Below, piece after piece: positions 24,719-34,300 of a DNA stretch of 64,000 nt. Below the pieces are notes generated by a model that was given only the letters and a program-made list of their open reading frames with translations, had not been told where the DNA came from and did not search any database. The stretch's first letter is position 1. Each line of letters opens with the position of its first letter. The DNA lies in NCBI RefSeq assembly GCF_026898115.1, contig NZ_CP114036.1, forward strand, positions 9,356,001-9,420,000, in the 5' to 3' direction. The DNA is from Streptomyces sp. S465. Its GTDB lineage: Bacteria; Actinomycetota; Actinomycetes; Streptomycetales; Streptomycetaceae. The translations under genes and the position numbers were made by a program.

Positions 24719-24761
24719 GAACGGCCCTGCCCGGTGCTCTCCGCACCGGGCAGGGCCGTTC
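24719..24761. terminator. Strong bidirectional terminator
   Basis: A perfect 18-base-pair stem: the left arm 24719-24736 begins GAACGGCCC, the right arm 24744-24761 ends GGGCCGTTC, with a 7-base loop (24737-24743). It lies between the convergent monooxygenase (stop at 24618) and aminotransferase (stop at 24778) genes and can serve both. Confidence 0.9.
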
Positions 24762-24777
24762 ACACGCTGGAACGCGC

Positions 24778-26856
24778 TCAGGGCGCCGGCGCCGCGGGCG
24801 GCAGACCGGGGTGGCCGTCGAGGTCGAAGCCCGCGGGCAGCACCAGCCCCTCGGGCGCGCGCACCGCCTCCGCCGGGACGTCCTCTCCGGTCAGCCGGCG
24901 CAGCGCGGGGCTCACCACGACGGATGTGTGCCCGGCGGCCCGCGCCGCCGCGACCTGCCCGGCCACGTCGGCCGCCAGGGTGCCCGCCGTGTCGCCGGCC
25001 GACTCCTCGACCAGCAGGGGGAAGACGGTCACCTCCACCGTCGCACCGTCCGCCGCGCGGTACCGCGACGGCGGGCACGGGGCCATGGCGCGCACCGGCG
25101 CCGACCGGGCCACGAACGACCGCAGCGTGGCGTCGTCCAGCTCCGCGAGCGAGGGGTCGAAACGCCGCAGCGCCTCGGGCGTGCCCAGGTCGGCCACGTA
25201 CGCGACCCGGGTGGCCGTGGCCGCCGCCCCGGCGTCCTCGCCCGCCGGCGCCGCGGACCGGAAGTCCCGTACGTCCGTGCGCGGCAGCGGGGTGTCCACA
25301 CCGGTCAGCGGGTGCACCAAGTGCAGCGCGTCCTGGTGCCGCAGCACCGTGCACACCTCCCGCAGGCCCGCCGCCAGCCGGTCGATCGCGGCGTCGTCGA
25401 CGGCGTACGACGGCTGGATCCGCAACGTGTGCGGGGAACTGCCCGTCGGCATCAGCCGCACCCGGTACTTGCGCAGCAGGAATCCGGAGACGGCGAAGCC
25501 GAAGAACCCGCCGCGCGCGTAGTTGCGGATCACCGCGGAGCCGGACGCCGACTGGTCGGCGAACTCGAACCCGAGCAGCAGGCCCCGCCCGCGCATGCCG
25601 CGCACCACGTCCCCGAACTCGGCGTGCACCTCCTCCAGGGCGGCGCGCAGCCGCGCCCCCCGCTCGGCGGCCTGCCGGTAGGCGGCCCCGTCGTCGCGCT
25701 CCAGCATCTCCAGCACCTTCTCGGTGATCGCGCAGGAGAAGCTGTCCTTGGCGAACGTCGAGCTGTGCAGCAGCTCGAACTCCTTGACGTACGCCGACCG
25801 CCGCACCAGCAGCATCGACGTCTTGGCCAGGCCGCCGCCGACGCTCTTGGCCAGCGTGTAGTAGTCGCCGGTCAGGCCGATGCCCGCGCTGGCGAAGAAG
25901 GCCCCCGTGCGCCCGGCGCCGGTCTGGATCTCGTCGACCACCAGCGGGCACTGGAGCGTCCGGCACACGTCGGCGATCCGCTTGGCCTGGTCGGCGGTGA
26001 GCTCGTGGATGCCGCCCTCGCCCTGGATGGGCTCGACGACGAAGGCGGCGACGAACGGCACCGGCCGCCGCACCACGTCCACCACCCCGTCCTCGGCGAC
26101 GACGTCGAGCAGATGGGGCTGCTCGGCCTCGACGTACTCCAGCGCATCCTCGGGCCGGTCGGCGGGGACGAAGCGGGCGCGCGCACCGAGCCCCTGGAAC
26201 GGCAGGCGGAACGTGGGGTTGTGGGTGAGCTGGAGGGAGCCCACGAGCTTGCCGTGGAATCCGCCGTCCAGCGCGAAGAACTCCGGCGCCCGGCCCAGGG
26301 CCTCCGCGTTGCGCCGCCCGGCCTCCGCCACCAGCGCCGCCACGTCTCCGCCGGGCCCGGCCACCTGGGCGGCGGCCGGCGTGAGCCGGACCCCGCCGGC
26401 CCGCGCCCGCTCCTCGGCGTCGCGGGCGTGCGCGGCCACCTCGGCGGCCAGCGCGTTCATGCGGAACACCCGCGCCAGCTCGGCGTGTTTCATGGCCGCC
26501 TCGACGGCCTCGGCACCGGTGTTGGCGAAGACCACCTCGTACGGCTCCGTGGCGCCGAGCTCCCGCCGGACGATCACGTCGAGCGCCGCGGCGACCCGTT
26601 GGGCCTCGGTGCGCTTGGACAGCTGCGCGTGGCTCGGCGTGCCCGCGTCCAGCAGGGCCTTCGCGTGGGCCACCAGCTCCGGGTGGTTGTGCCCGAAGAA
26701 CAGCGAGCCGAAGCCGCCGACGAAGTCGGTGACCGCGGTCCGCCCCCCGTCGGGACCCGGCAGGTACACGGTGTCGCCCTGGGCGCGGTCGTACTCCACG
26801 TCCAGGCCCCACGCGGACAGGGCGTTTCCCAGATAGCGTTCCGCCAGCTCTTCCAT
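24778..26856 (-). CDS. Class III PLP aminotransferase with an extra C-terminal domain
   Basis: A 692-residue protein. Residues 1 to about 465 are a class III aminotransferase: VVFANTGAEAVEAAMKHAE (phosphate-binding segment), FHGKLVGSLQLTHNP, VEPIQGEGGIHELT, VVDEIQTGAGRTGAFFAS and TLAKSVGGGLAKTSM with the PLP-binding Lys. It would move an amino group to an aldehyde or ketone. The last 230 residues are unusual: AYVADLGTPEALRRFDPSL and TSVVVSPALRRL recall the N-terminal part of acyl-ACP reductases, but the nucleotide-binding part is absent. ATG 26856 follows AGGAG. It is 14 bases downstream of the carboxylase/reductase gene and divergent from synthase A/B, whose reductase domain would supply an aldehyde. 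Confidence 0.88.
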   Translation of the reverse strand: MEELAERYLGNALSAWGLDVEYDRAQGDTVYLPGPDGGRTAVTDFVGGFGSLFFGHNHPELVAHAKALLDAGTPSHAQLSKRTEAQRVAAALDVIVRRELGATEPYEVVFANTGAEAVEAAMKHAELARVFRMNALAAEVAAHARDAEERARAGGVRLTPAAAQVAGPGGDVAALVAEAGRRNAEALGRAPEFFALDGGFHGKLVGSLQLTHNPTFRLPFQGLGARARFVPADRPEDALEYVEAEQPHLLDVVAEDGVVDVVRRPVPFVAAFVVEPIQGEGGIHELTADQAKRIADVCRTLQCPLVVDEIQTGAGRTGAFFASAGIGLTGDYYTLAKSVGGGLAKTSMLLVRRSAYVKEFELLHSSTFAKDSFSCAITEKVLEMLERDDGAAYRQAAERGARLRAALEEVHAEFGDVVRGMRGRGLLLGFEFADQSASGSAVIRNYARGGFFGFAVSGFLLRKYRVRLMPTGSSPHTLRIQPSYAVDDAAIDRLAAGLREVCTVLRHQDALHLVHPLTGVDTPLPRTDVRDFRSAAPAGEDAGAAATATRVAYVADLGTPEALRRFDPSLAELDDATLRSFVARSAPVRAMAPCPPSRYRAADGATVEVTVFPLLVEESAGDTAGTLAADVAGQVAAARAAGHTSVVVSPALRRLTGEDVPAEAVRAPEGLVLPAGFDLDGHPGLPPAAPAP

Positions 26857-26870
26857 CGGCAGTACTCCTC

Positions 26871-28220
26871 TCACAGTGAGGACGCGGGCGCGAACTCCCG
26901 CAGCGGGTTGAGCCGCTCCGGCCCGATGCGCTTCCGCACCTCCGGCGCGGTGACGCCCAGGCCGGGTTCCGGCGCCAGGCACAGCACGCCGACCTTGCCG
27001 ACATGCTCGTTGTTCTGCACCAGCCGGGTCGCCTCAGCGGCCCGTTCCAGCGGGTACAGCGCGGACAGGGTGGGCACGATCCCGCCCTGGGACAGCAGGC
27101 GGCTGGTGCGCGCGGCCTCGTCCAGGTTGGCGCCGTGGCTGCCGACCACCTTCTTGAGCCGCATCCACAGGTAGCGGTTGTCGTACGCGTGGTGGTAGCC
27201 GGTGCTCGAACCACAGGTGACCACCGTGCCTCCCCGCCCGGCGACGAAGACCGAGATGCCGAAGGTGGCCCGCCCCACGTGCTCGAAGACGATCTGCGGG
27301 TCGCTGCCGGTCTCCCGGCGGATGATGCGCCCCAGCCGCTTCCCGGCGGCGATGGTGTCCTCGGGGGAGGGGTCGGGGTCGTCGCTCAGCCCGATCTCGG
27401 ACCGGTCGACCACCACCTCGCAGCCCAGCCGGCGGACGGCCTCGGCCTTGCGCTGCGAACCCACCACCGCCACGGGTATGCCGCCGCCGTTCTTGACGAA
27501 CTGCACCGCGTACGCGCCCAGGCCCCCGGCGGCGCCCCAGACCAGGACCACGTCGCCCTGGGTCATCCGGGCCCCGCCCGGCCCGACGAGCATGCGGTAG
27601 GCGGTGCTGCCGCACATCGGGACGACGGCCGCTTCCTCCCAGGTCAGATGGGGTGGCTTGGGTACCAGCATGCTGGCGCGGGCGATGGCGAACTCGCCCA
27701 TCCCGCCGTAGTTGGTCTCATAGCCCCAGGCGCGCATCTCGGTGCCGAGCATGGCGTCGGCGTGGGTCACCGGCTCCTCTTCGTCCACGTGCACCGGGTG
27801 CACCACGACATGGTCACCGGGCTTCCACCGGCTGACCTTGGAACCGACCCGCACGACCACGCCCGCGGCGTCCGAGCCGACCACCTGGAACGGGCGGTCG
27901 TGCCGGGCCGCCCAGCCGCCCTGCGCCGCGTACTTGCGCAGGAAGGTGAACGTCGGCATCGGCTCGAACGTCGCCGACCACACCGTGTTGTAGTTGATCG
28001 AACTGGCCATCACGGCGACGACGACCTCGTCGGGGGCCAGCTCCGGCATCTCCACCGGGCCGACCCGCAGCGACTTCCTGACGTCCTTGTCGGCGGCGTC
28101 GCGGAACATCTCGGTGTCCTCCGCGCGCAGATGCGCGGCGGCGTAGGTGTCGGGAAGGTCCAGACTCTCGAACACCTCAGGTGGTCGGTTGTCGAGAATC
28201 GCTTCCAGGAATGGGTTCAC
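26871..28220 (-). CDS. ccr: Crotonyl-CoA carboxylase/reductase
   Basis: A 449-residue medium-chain dehydrogenase with the features of crotonyl-CoA carboxylase/reductases: SINYNTVWSATFEPMPTF near the N-terminus, GSDAAGVVVRVGSKVSRWKP, VWGAAGGLGAYAVQFVKNGG (NADPH site), FEHVGRATFGISVFV and the long C-terminal GPERLNPL tail. It reductively carboxylates crotonyl-CoA (or longer enoyl-CoAs) to ethylmalonyl-CoA (or alkylmalonyl-CoA). The GTG start has GGGAG 5 bases upstream. Placed first in the operon with the aminotransferase and divergent from the polyketide genes, it implies that one of the acyltransferases takes a branched extender larger than methylmalonyl. Confidence 0.92.
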   Translation of the reverse strand: MNPFLEAILDNRPPEVFESLDLPDTYAAAHLRAEDTEMFRDAADKDVRKSLRVGPVEMPELAPDEVVVAVMASSINYNTVWSATFEPMPTFTFLRKYAAQGGWAARHDRPFQVVGSDAAGVVVRVGSKVSRWKPGDHVVVHPVHVDEEEPVTHADAMLGTEMRAWGYETNYGGMGEFAIARASMLVPKPPHLTWEEAAVVPMCGSTAYRMLVGPGGARMTQGDVVLVWGAAGGLGAYAVQFVKNGGGIPVAVVGSQRKAEAVRRLGCEVVVDRSEIGLSDDPDPSPEDTIAAGKRLGRIIRRETGSDPQIVFEHVGRATFGISVFVAGRGGTVVTCGSSTGYHHAYDNRYLWMRLKKVVGSHGANLDEAARTSRLLSQGGIVPTLSALYPLERAAEATRLVQNNEHVGKVGVLCLAPEPGLGVTAPEVRKRIGPERLNPLREFAPASSL

Positions 28221-28243
28221 GGCAGCTCCCTGGCATAGTCCGG

Positions 28244-28270
28244 CCTGCTGCGGAACCTAGTGCCAGCAGG
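28244..28270. promoter_or_regulatory. 7-base inverted repeat in the core divergent promoter
   Basis: CCTGCTG (28244-28250) and CAGCAGG (28264-28270) are exact reverse complements with a 13-base spacer, inside the 134 bases between the divergent carboxylase/reductase and synthase A genes. It is a candidate operator for the central switch of the cluster. The -10 and -35 boxes are not clear in this GC-rich stretch. Confidence 0.4.
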
Positions 28271-28354
28271 TAATCGCCCGTCCATCGCGCCCGGCCCCGG
28301 CCCGGATTCCGGCCAGTTGCCGGGCGGTGGAGCCCCGCGCATACCGTCGGTTTC

Positions 28355-31300
28355 GTGGCCGTAGACGTGCATGACGAACCCCGTCCCCCGGAGCCCGTGG
28401 CGGTTGTCGGAATCGCCTGCCGACTCCCTGGAGCACCCGACCCCGGCGCGTTCTGGCAATTGCTGCGCGAAGGGCGCGGCGCCGTCGCCGAGGCTCCCGC
28501 CGACCGCTGGAGCGACGCCCCCGTGCGGCTGCGCAGAGGCGGCTTCCTGGACCGCGTCGAGGACTTCGACGCCGACTTCTTCGGCGTCACCCCACGCGAG
28601 GCGGCCGCCATGGACCCCCAGCAGCGCCTCGCGCTCGAACTCGGCTGGGAGTCCCTGGAGAACGCCCGCATCGTGCCGTCGCGACTGCGCGGCACCCGGC
28701 TCGGGATCTTCTTCGGCGCGGTCGCCGACGACTACGCCCGGCTCACCGCGGGCGCGGGCCCGGACGCCGTCTCCCCGCACACCCTGGCCGGTCTCGGCCG
28801 CAGCCTGATCGCCAACCGGCTGTCGTACCTGCTGGGCAGCCGCGGCGCCAGCATGACCGTCGACACCGGCCAGTCCTCGTCCCTGGTCGCCGTGCACCTC
28901 GCCTGCGAGAGCCTGCGGTCGGGCCAGTGCGACCTCGCCCTCGCGGGCGGCGTGCAACTCAACCTCAGCGGCGCCGCGACGGCCGACGTCGAACGGTTCG
29001 GCGCCCTGTCCCCGGACGGCGAGTGCTTCACCTTCGACGCCCGCGCCAACGGCTACGTCCGCGGCGAGGGCGGCGCGGTGGTGGTGCTCAAGCCGCTGCG
29101 CCGGGCCCTGGCCGACGGCGACGACATCTGGTGTGTCATCCGCGGCGGCGCGGTCAACAACGACGGCGGCGGTCCCGGCCTGACCCACCCCGAGCCGGAC
29201 GCGCAGCGCGAGGTGATCGAGGAGGCGTACCGCCAGGCGGGCGTCGACCCGGCCGCCGTCCAGTACGTCGAACTGCACGGCACCGGCACCCGCGCCGGCG
29301 ACCCCGTCGAGGCCGAGGCGCTCGGCGCGGCGCTCGGCGCCCTCCGGCCCGCCGCCCGGCCGCTGCACGTCGGCTCGGTCAAGACCAACGTGGGCCATCT
29401 GGAGGCCGCCGCCGGCATCACCGGCCTGCTCAAGGTGGTTCTCGCGCTGCGCGAGGGCGAGCTGCCCGCCAGCCGCAACTACCGCACCCCCAACCCGCGC
29501 ATCCCCATGGACGAGTGGCGGCTGCGCGTGCACGACCGGCTGGGCCCGTGGCCCAGCCCGGACGCGCCCCTGATCGCCGGGGTCAGCTCGTTCGGCATGG
29601 GCGGCACCAACTGCCACCTGGTCCTGGCGGCCGCGCCTGACCCGACGGACCCCCCCGACACCACCGCTCCCGCCCCGGCTGACACCAGTGCCGCCCCGGC
29701 TTCCGGGTCCGGCCCCGCCCCGGCCGATGCCCCCGCTCCGGCCGGCCACGCGCTGCCCCTGCCGTACGCCGTCTCCGGCCGCGACGCCGAGGCGCTGCGC
29801 GCCCAGGCCCGTCACCTCGCGCGCTGGGTGGAGGAGCGGCCCGGGGTGCCACCGGCCGCACTCGCCGCGTCACTCCTGACCACCCGCACCGCCTTCCCCG
29901 CGCGGGCCGTCGTGGTCGCAGGCGACCGCGCCACCCTGCGCACCCGGCTCGACGCGCTGGGCCGGGGCGCCGAGGGCGCCGGCACCGCCGTGGGCCAGGC
30001 CACGGGCGGCGACGTCGCGGTGCTGTTCAGCGGCCAGGGCGCGCAGCGGCCCGGCATGGGGCGGGAGCTGTACGCCGCCCACCCCGCCTTCGCCTCCGCC
30101 TTCGACGAGGTCTGCGCGCACTTCGATGCCCTGCTCGACCGTCCGCTGCGCGAGGTGCTGTGGGCCGGCCCCGGCTCGCCCGACGCCGATGCCGTGCACC
30201 GTACCGAGTACGCCCAGCCCGGCCTGTTCGCCATCGAGGTCGCGCTCCACCGGTTCGTCACCGGCCTCGGCGTACGGCCCGCCCTGCTGCTCGGCCACTC
30301 CATCGGCGAGCTGGCCGCGGCACACGTCGCCGGCGTGCTGACGCTGCCGGACGCCTGCGCCCTGGTCGCCGCCCGCGGGCGGCTCATGCAGGCGCTGCCC
30401 GGCGGCGGCGCGATGGCGGCCGTCGAGGCCGGCGAGGACGAGGTCAGGGCGGCCCTCGACCACGACGGCCTGACGGACCGGGTGTCCGTCGCCGCGGTCA
30501 ACGGGCCGCGCGCCGTGGTGATCTCCGGTGACGCCGAGGCCGTCGACGGGCTCGCCGAGCGGTGGCGTGCCGAGGGCCGCAGGACCCGCCGGCTGCGGGT
30601 CAGCCACGCGTTCCACTCGCCCCGCATGGAGGGGATGCTGGACGCCTTCCGGACGGTCGCGGAGTCCCTGTCCTACGCGCCGCCGCGGCTGCCCGTCGTC
30701 TCGGACCTCACCGGCGACATCGCCACCGCCGCCGAGCTGTGCGACCCCGCGTACTGGGTGCGGCATGTGCGGGACAGCGTCCGGTTCGCCGACGGTGTGC
30801 GCCGCCTGGACGCGGCCGGGGTCACCACCTATCTGGAGCTGGGGCCCGACACGGTGCTCACCGCCGCGGCCCGCTCCACCGTCCCCGACGGCCGCCGCTT
30901 CCTCGGGGCCCTGCGCGCCGGCCGCCCCGAGCCCGAGACGCTGGTGGAGGCCCTGGCGGGGCTGCACGTGGCCGGCGCCGACGTGGACCTGACGGCGCTG
31001 ACCGGGCGCGGCGGCCATGTCGCCCTGCCCACCTACGCGTTCCGCCGCCGCCGGCACTGGCTGCCCGCGGCGCCCGCCGCCGGGCAGGCGGCTCCGGGCG
31101 GGTCCGTACCCGAAGAGACCGCTCCGGCCGCGCCCGTACCCGGGGACTGCGGCCCGGCCGCGCCGGTACCGGAGGCGGCTGCTCCGGCCGCGTCCGTGAC
31201 CGGGCAGGGCACCCCGGCCGCCCCGCCTGCGTCCGCGCAGGGGCCTGCCACCCCCGCCGGGGCCACTTCCGGGAAGACCGCCCAGACCGCGCCCGCGTCC

Positions 31301-34300
31301 GCGGCGGCCCCGGCCACCTCGGCGGACGCGAACCGGCGTACGGCACGGCCGGCCGAGGACCCGCTGGACCTGGTGCGGCGCCACACCGCCGCCGTCATCG
31401 GCTCCGACGCCCCCGGCGAGATCCCGGCCGACGCGGCCTTCCGCGACATCGGCGTCACCTCGATCATCGCCGTGGAGCTGCGCGACCGGCTGGCCGCCGC
31501 CATCGGCCGCGCCCTCCCGGAGACCCTGGTCTTCGAGTACCCCACGCCCGGCCGGCTCGCCCGCCACCTCTCGACGGGCGCCGACCCCGCCGACGAGCCC
31601 CCGGCAGCCGCCGAGAACACGGACGCGGACGACGACCCGGTGGTCATCGTCGGCATGGCCTGCCGCTTCCCCGGCGGCGTCCGGTCCCCCGAGGACCTGT
31701 GGCGGATCGTGGCCGACGGCGTGGACGCGATCGGCCCGTTCCCCACCGACCGCGGCTGGGACGTCGACCGGCTCTACGATCCCGACCCGCGGCGTCGCGG
31801 CTCCTCGTACGTGCGCGAGGGCGGCTTCCTGGCCGGCATCGCGGAGTTCGACGCCGCGTTCTTCGGCATCAGCCCCCGCGAGGCCGCCGCGCTCGACCCG
31901 CAGCAGCGGCTGCTTCTGGAGACCTCCTGGGAGTCCCTGGAGCGCTCGGGCATCGACCCCGGCTCGCTGCGCGACAGCGACACCGGCGTCTTCGTCGGCG
32001 CCACCTTCCAGGAGTACGGGCCGCGCATGGGCGAAGACAGCGACGGCTCCGACGGCTACCTCTACACCGGCACCACCCCCAGCGTCGCGTCCGGGCGGAT
32101 CGCCTACGTCCTCGGCCTGCGCGGACCCGCCGTCACCGTCGACACCGCCTGCTCGGCGTCGCTCGTGGCCCTGCACACCGCGGCCCGCGCACTGCGCGCG
32201 GGCGAGTGCGCGCTCGCCCTCGCGGGCGGGGTGACCGTCATGCCGACGGCGGGCGTCTTCGCCGAGCTGAGCCGGCTCGGCGGACTGTCGCCCGACGGCC
32301 GGTCGAAGGCGTTCTCCGCCGCCGCCGACGGCACCGGCTGGGCCGAGGGCGCCGGCATGCTCGTCCTGGAACGTCTCTCCGCCGCCCGCCGCCACGGCCA
32401 CCCCGTCCTGGCCGTGCTCCGCGGCTCGGCCATCAACTCCGACGGCGCGTCCAACGGGCTGACCGCCCCGAACGGTGCCGCGCAGCGCCACGTCATCCGG
32501 GCGGCCCTGCACACCGCGAACCTGACCGGCGCCGACGTCGACGCGGTCGAGGCCCACGGCACCGGCACCCGACTCGGCGACCCCATCGAGGCGAACGCAC
32601 TGCTGGAGACCTACGGCCAGGACCGCCCCGAGGGCCGCCCGCTGTGGCTCGGCTCGCTGAAGTCGAACATCGGGCACACCCAGTCGGCCGCAGGGGTGGC
32701 CGGCGTCATCAAGATGACCATGGCACTGCGCCACGGCGTGCTGCCCCGCACCCTGCACGCCGACGTGCCGTCCCCGAGCGTCGACTGGAGCGCGGGCACG
32801 GTCCGTCTGCTGACCGAGCCCGTCGACTGGGCCGGCGCCGAGGGGCGACCGCGCCGGGCGGGCGTGTCGTCGTTCGGTATCAGCGGCACCAACGCCCACC
32901 TGATCCTGGAGGAGGCGCCCCCGCCGGCCGACCCCGAACCGCCCCGCGCCGCGGCGGGGCCCGTGGCCTGGCCGCTGTCCGCGAAGACGCCCGCGGCGCT
33001 GCGGGCCCAGGCCGCCCAGCTGCTCGACCACCTCGCCGCCCACCCCGGCACCGACCCCGCCGACGTGGCGTTCTCGCTCGCCCACGGCCGTGCCGACTTC
33101 CCGCACCGCGCCGTCGCCGTGGCCACCGACCACGACGGCTTCGCGGCCGCCCTGGACGCGCTGGCCACCGACACCCCGGCCGCGGGTGTCGTGCACGGCA
33201 CCGCCGCCGACCACGGCCGGGTCGCCTTCGTCTTCCCCGGCCACGGATCGCAGTGGCCGGGCATGGCCAACGCGCTGTACGAGCAGGCCCCGGCGTTCGC
33301 CGACAAGCTGCGCGAGTGCGCCGCGGTGATCGACCCCCTCGTCGGCTGGTCCCTGCTCGACACCGTGCTCGGCCGTGAGGGCGCCGCCGACCAGGAACAC
33401 AGCGACGTGGCCCAGCCGGTGCTGTTCTCCGTCATGGTCTCGCTCGCCGCCCTGTGGGAGGCGCACGGCGTACGCCCCGCCGCGGTCGTCGGCCACTCGC
33501 AGGGCGAACTGGCCGCCGCCTGCGTCGCCGGTGTGCTCACCCTGGAGGACGCCGCGACCGTCGTGGTGCGCCGCAGCCGCCTGTTCGCACAGGAGCTGCC
33601 GGGACGCGGCATGATGGCCGCGGTCGAGCTCTCCGCCGACGGTGTGCGCCGCCGTATCGCCGAGCGGAACGCGCCCGTCGATCTCGCCGTCGTCAATGGG
33701 CCGACTGCCGTGACCGTCGCGGGGGAGCCCGACGAGATCGAGCGCTTCGTCGCCGACTGCAAGGCGGACGGCATCCGCGCCCGCGTCGTGGTCCGCGCGG
33801 GCGCCTCGCACTGCGCCCTGGTCGAGCCGCTGCGCGAGCCCCTGCGCGAGTTGCTCGACGGCATCCCCCACCACCCGCCGCGCATCGCCCTCTACTCCAC
33901 GGTGACCGGTGGCCCGCTGGGCGCCGGCGACCTCAACCCCGGCTACTGGTTCCGCAACGCCCGCGAGCCGGTGGACTTCCAGGCCGCCGTGGTCGCCCTG
34001 CTCGGCCACGGGCACCGCGCGTTCGTCGAGTGCAGCCCGCACCCCCTGCTGCTGTCGGCCCTGCTGGACACCGCCGACGAGATCGGCCACCAGCCCGCCG
34101 CCGTGGGCACCCTGCGCCGCGGCGAGGGCGGCCGGGAACGCTTCCTGCGTTCGCTCGCCGAGGCACACGTCCGTGGGCTCGCCGTGGACTGGGACGTGCC
34201 CCTGGACGGCACCGGGGCACGCCGGACCGACCTGCCCACCTACCCTTTCCAGCGGCGCCACCACTGGCTGTCCCCGGCGACCGGCCCCTCCGACGTCGCG

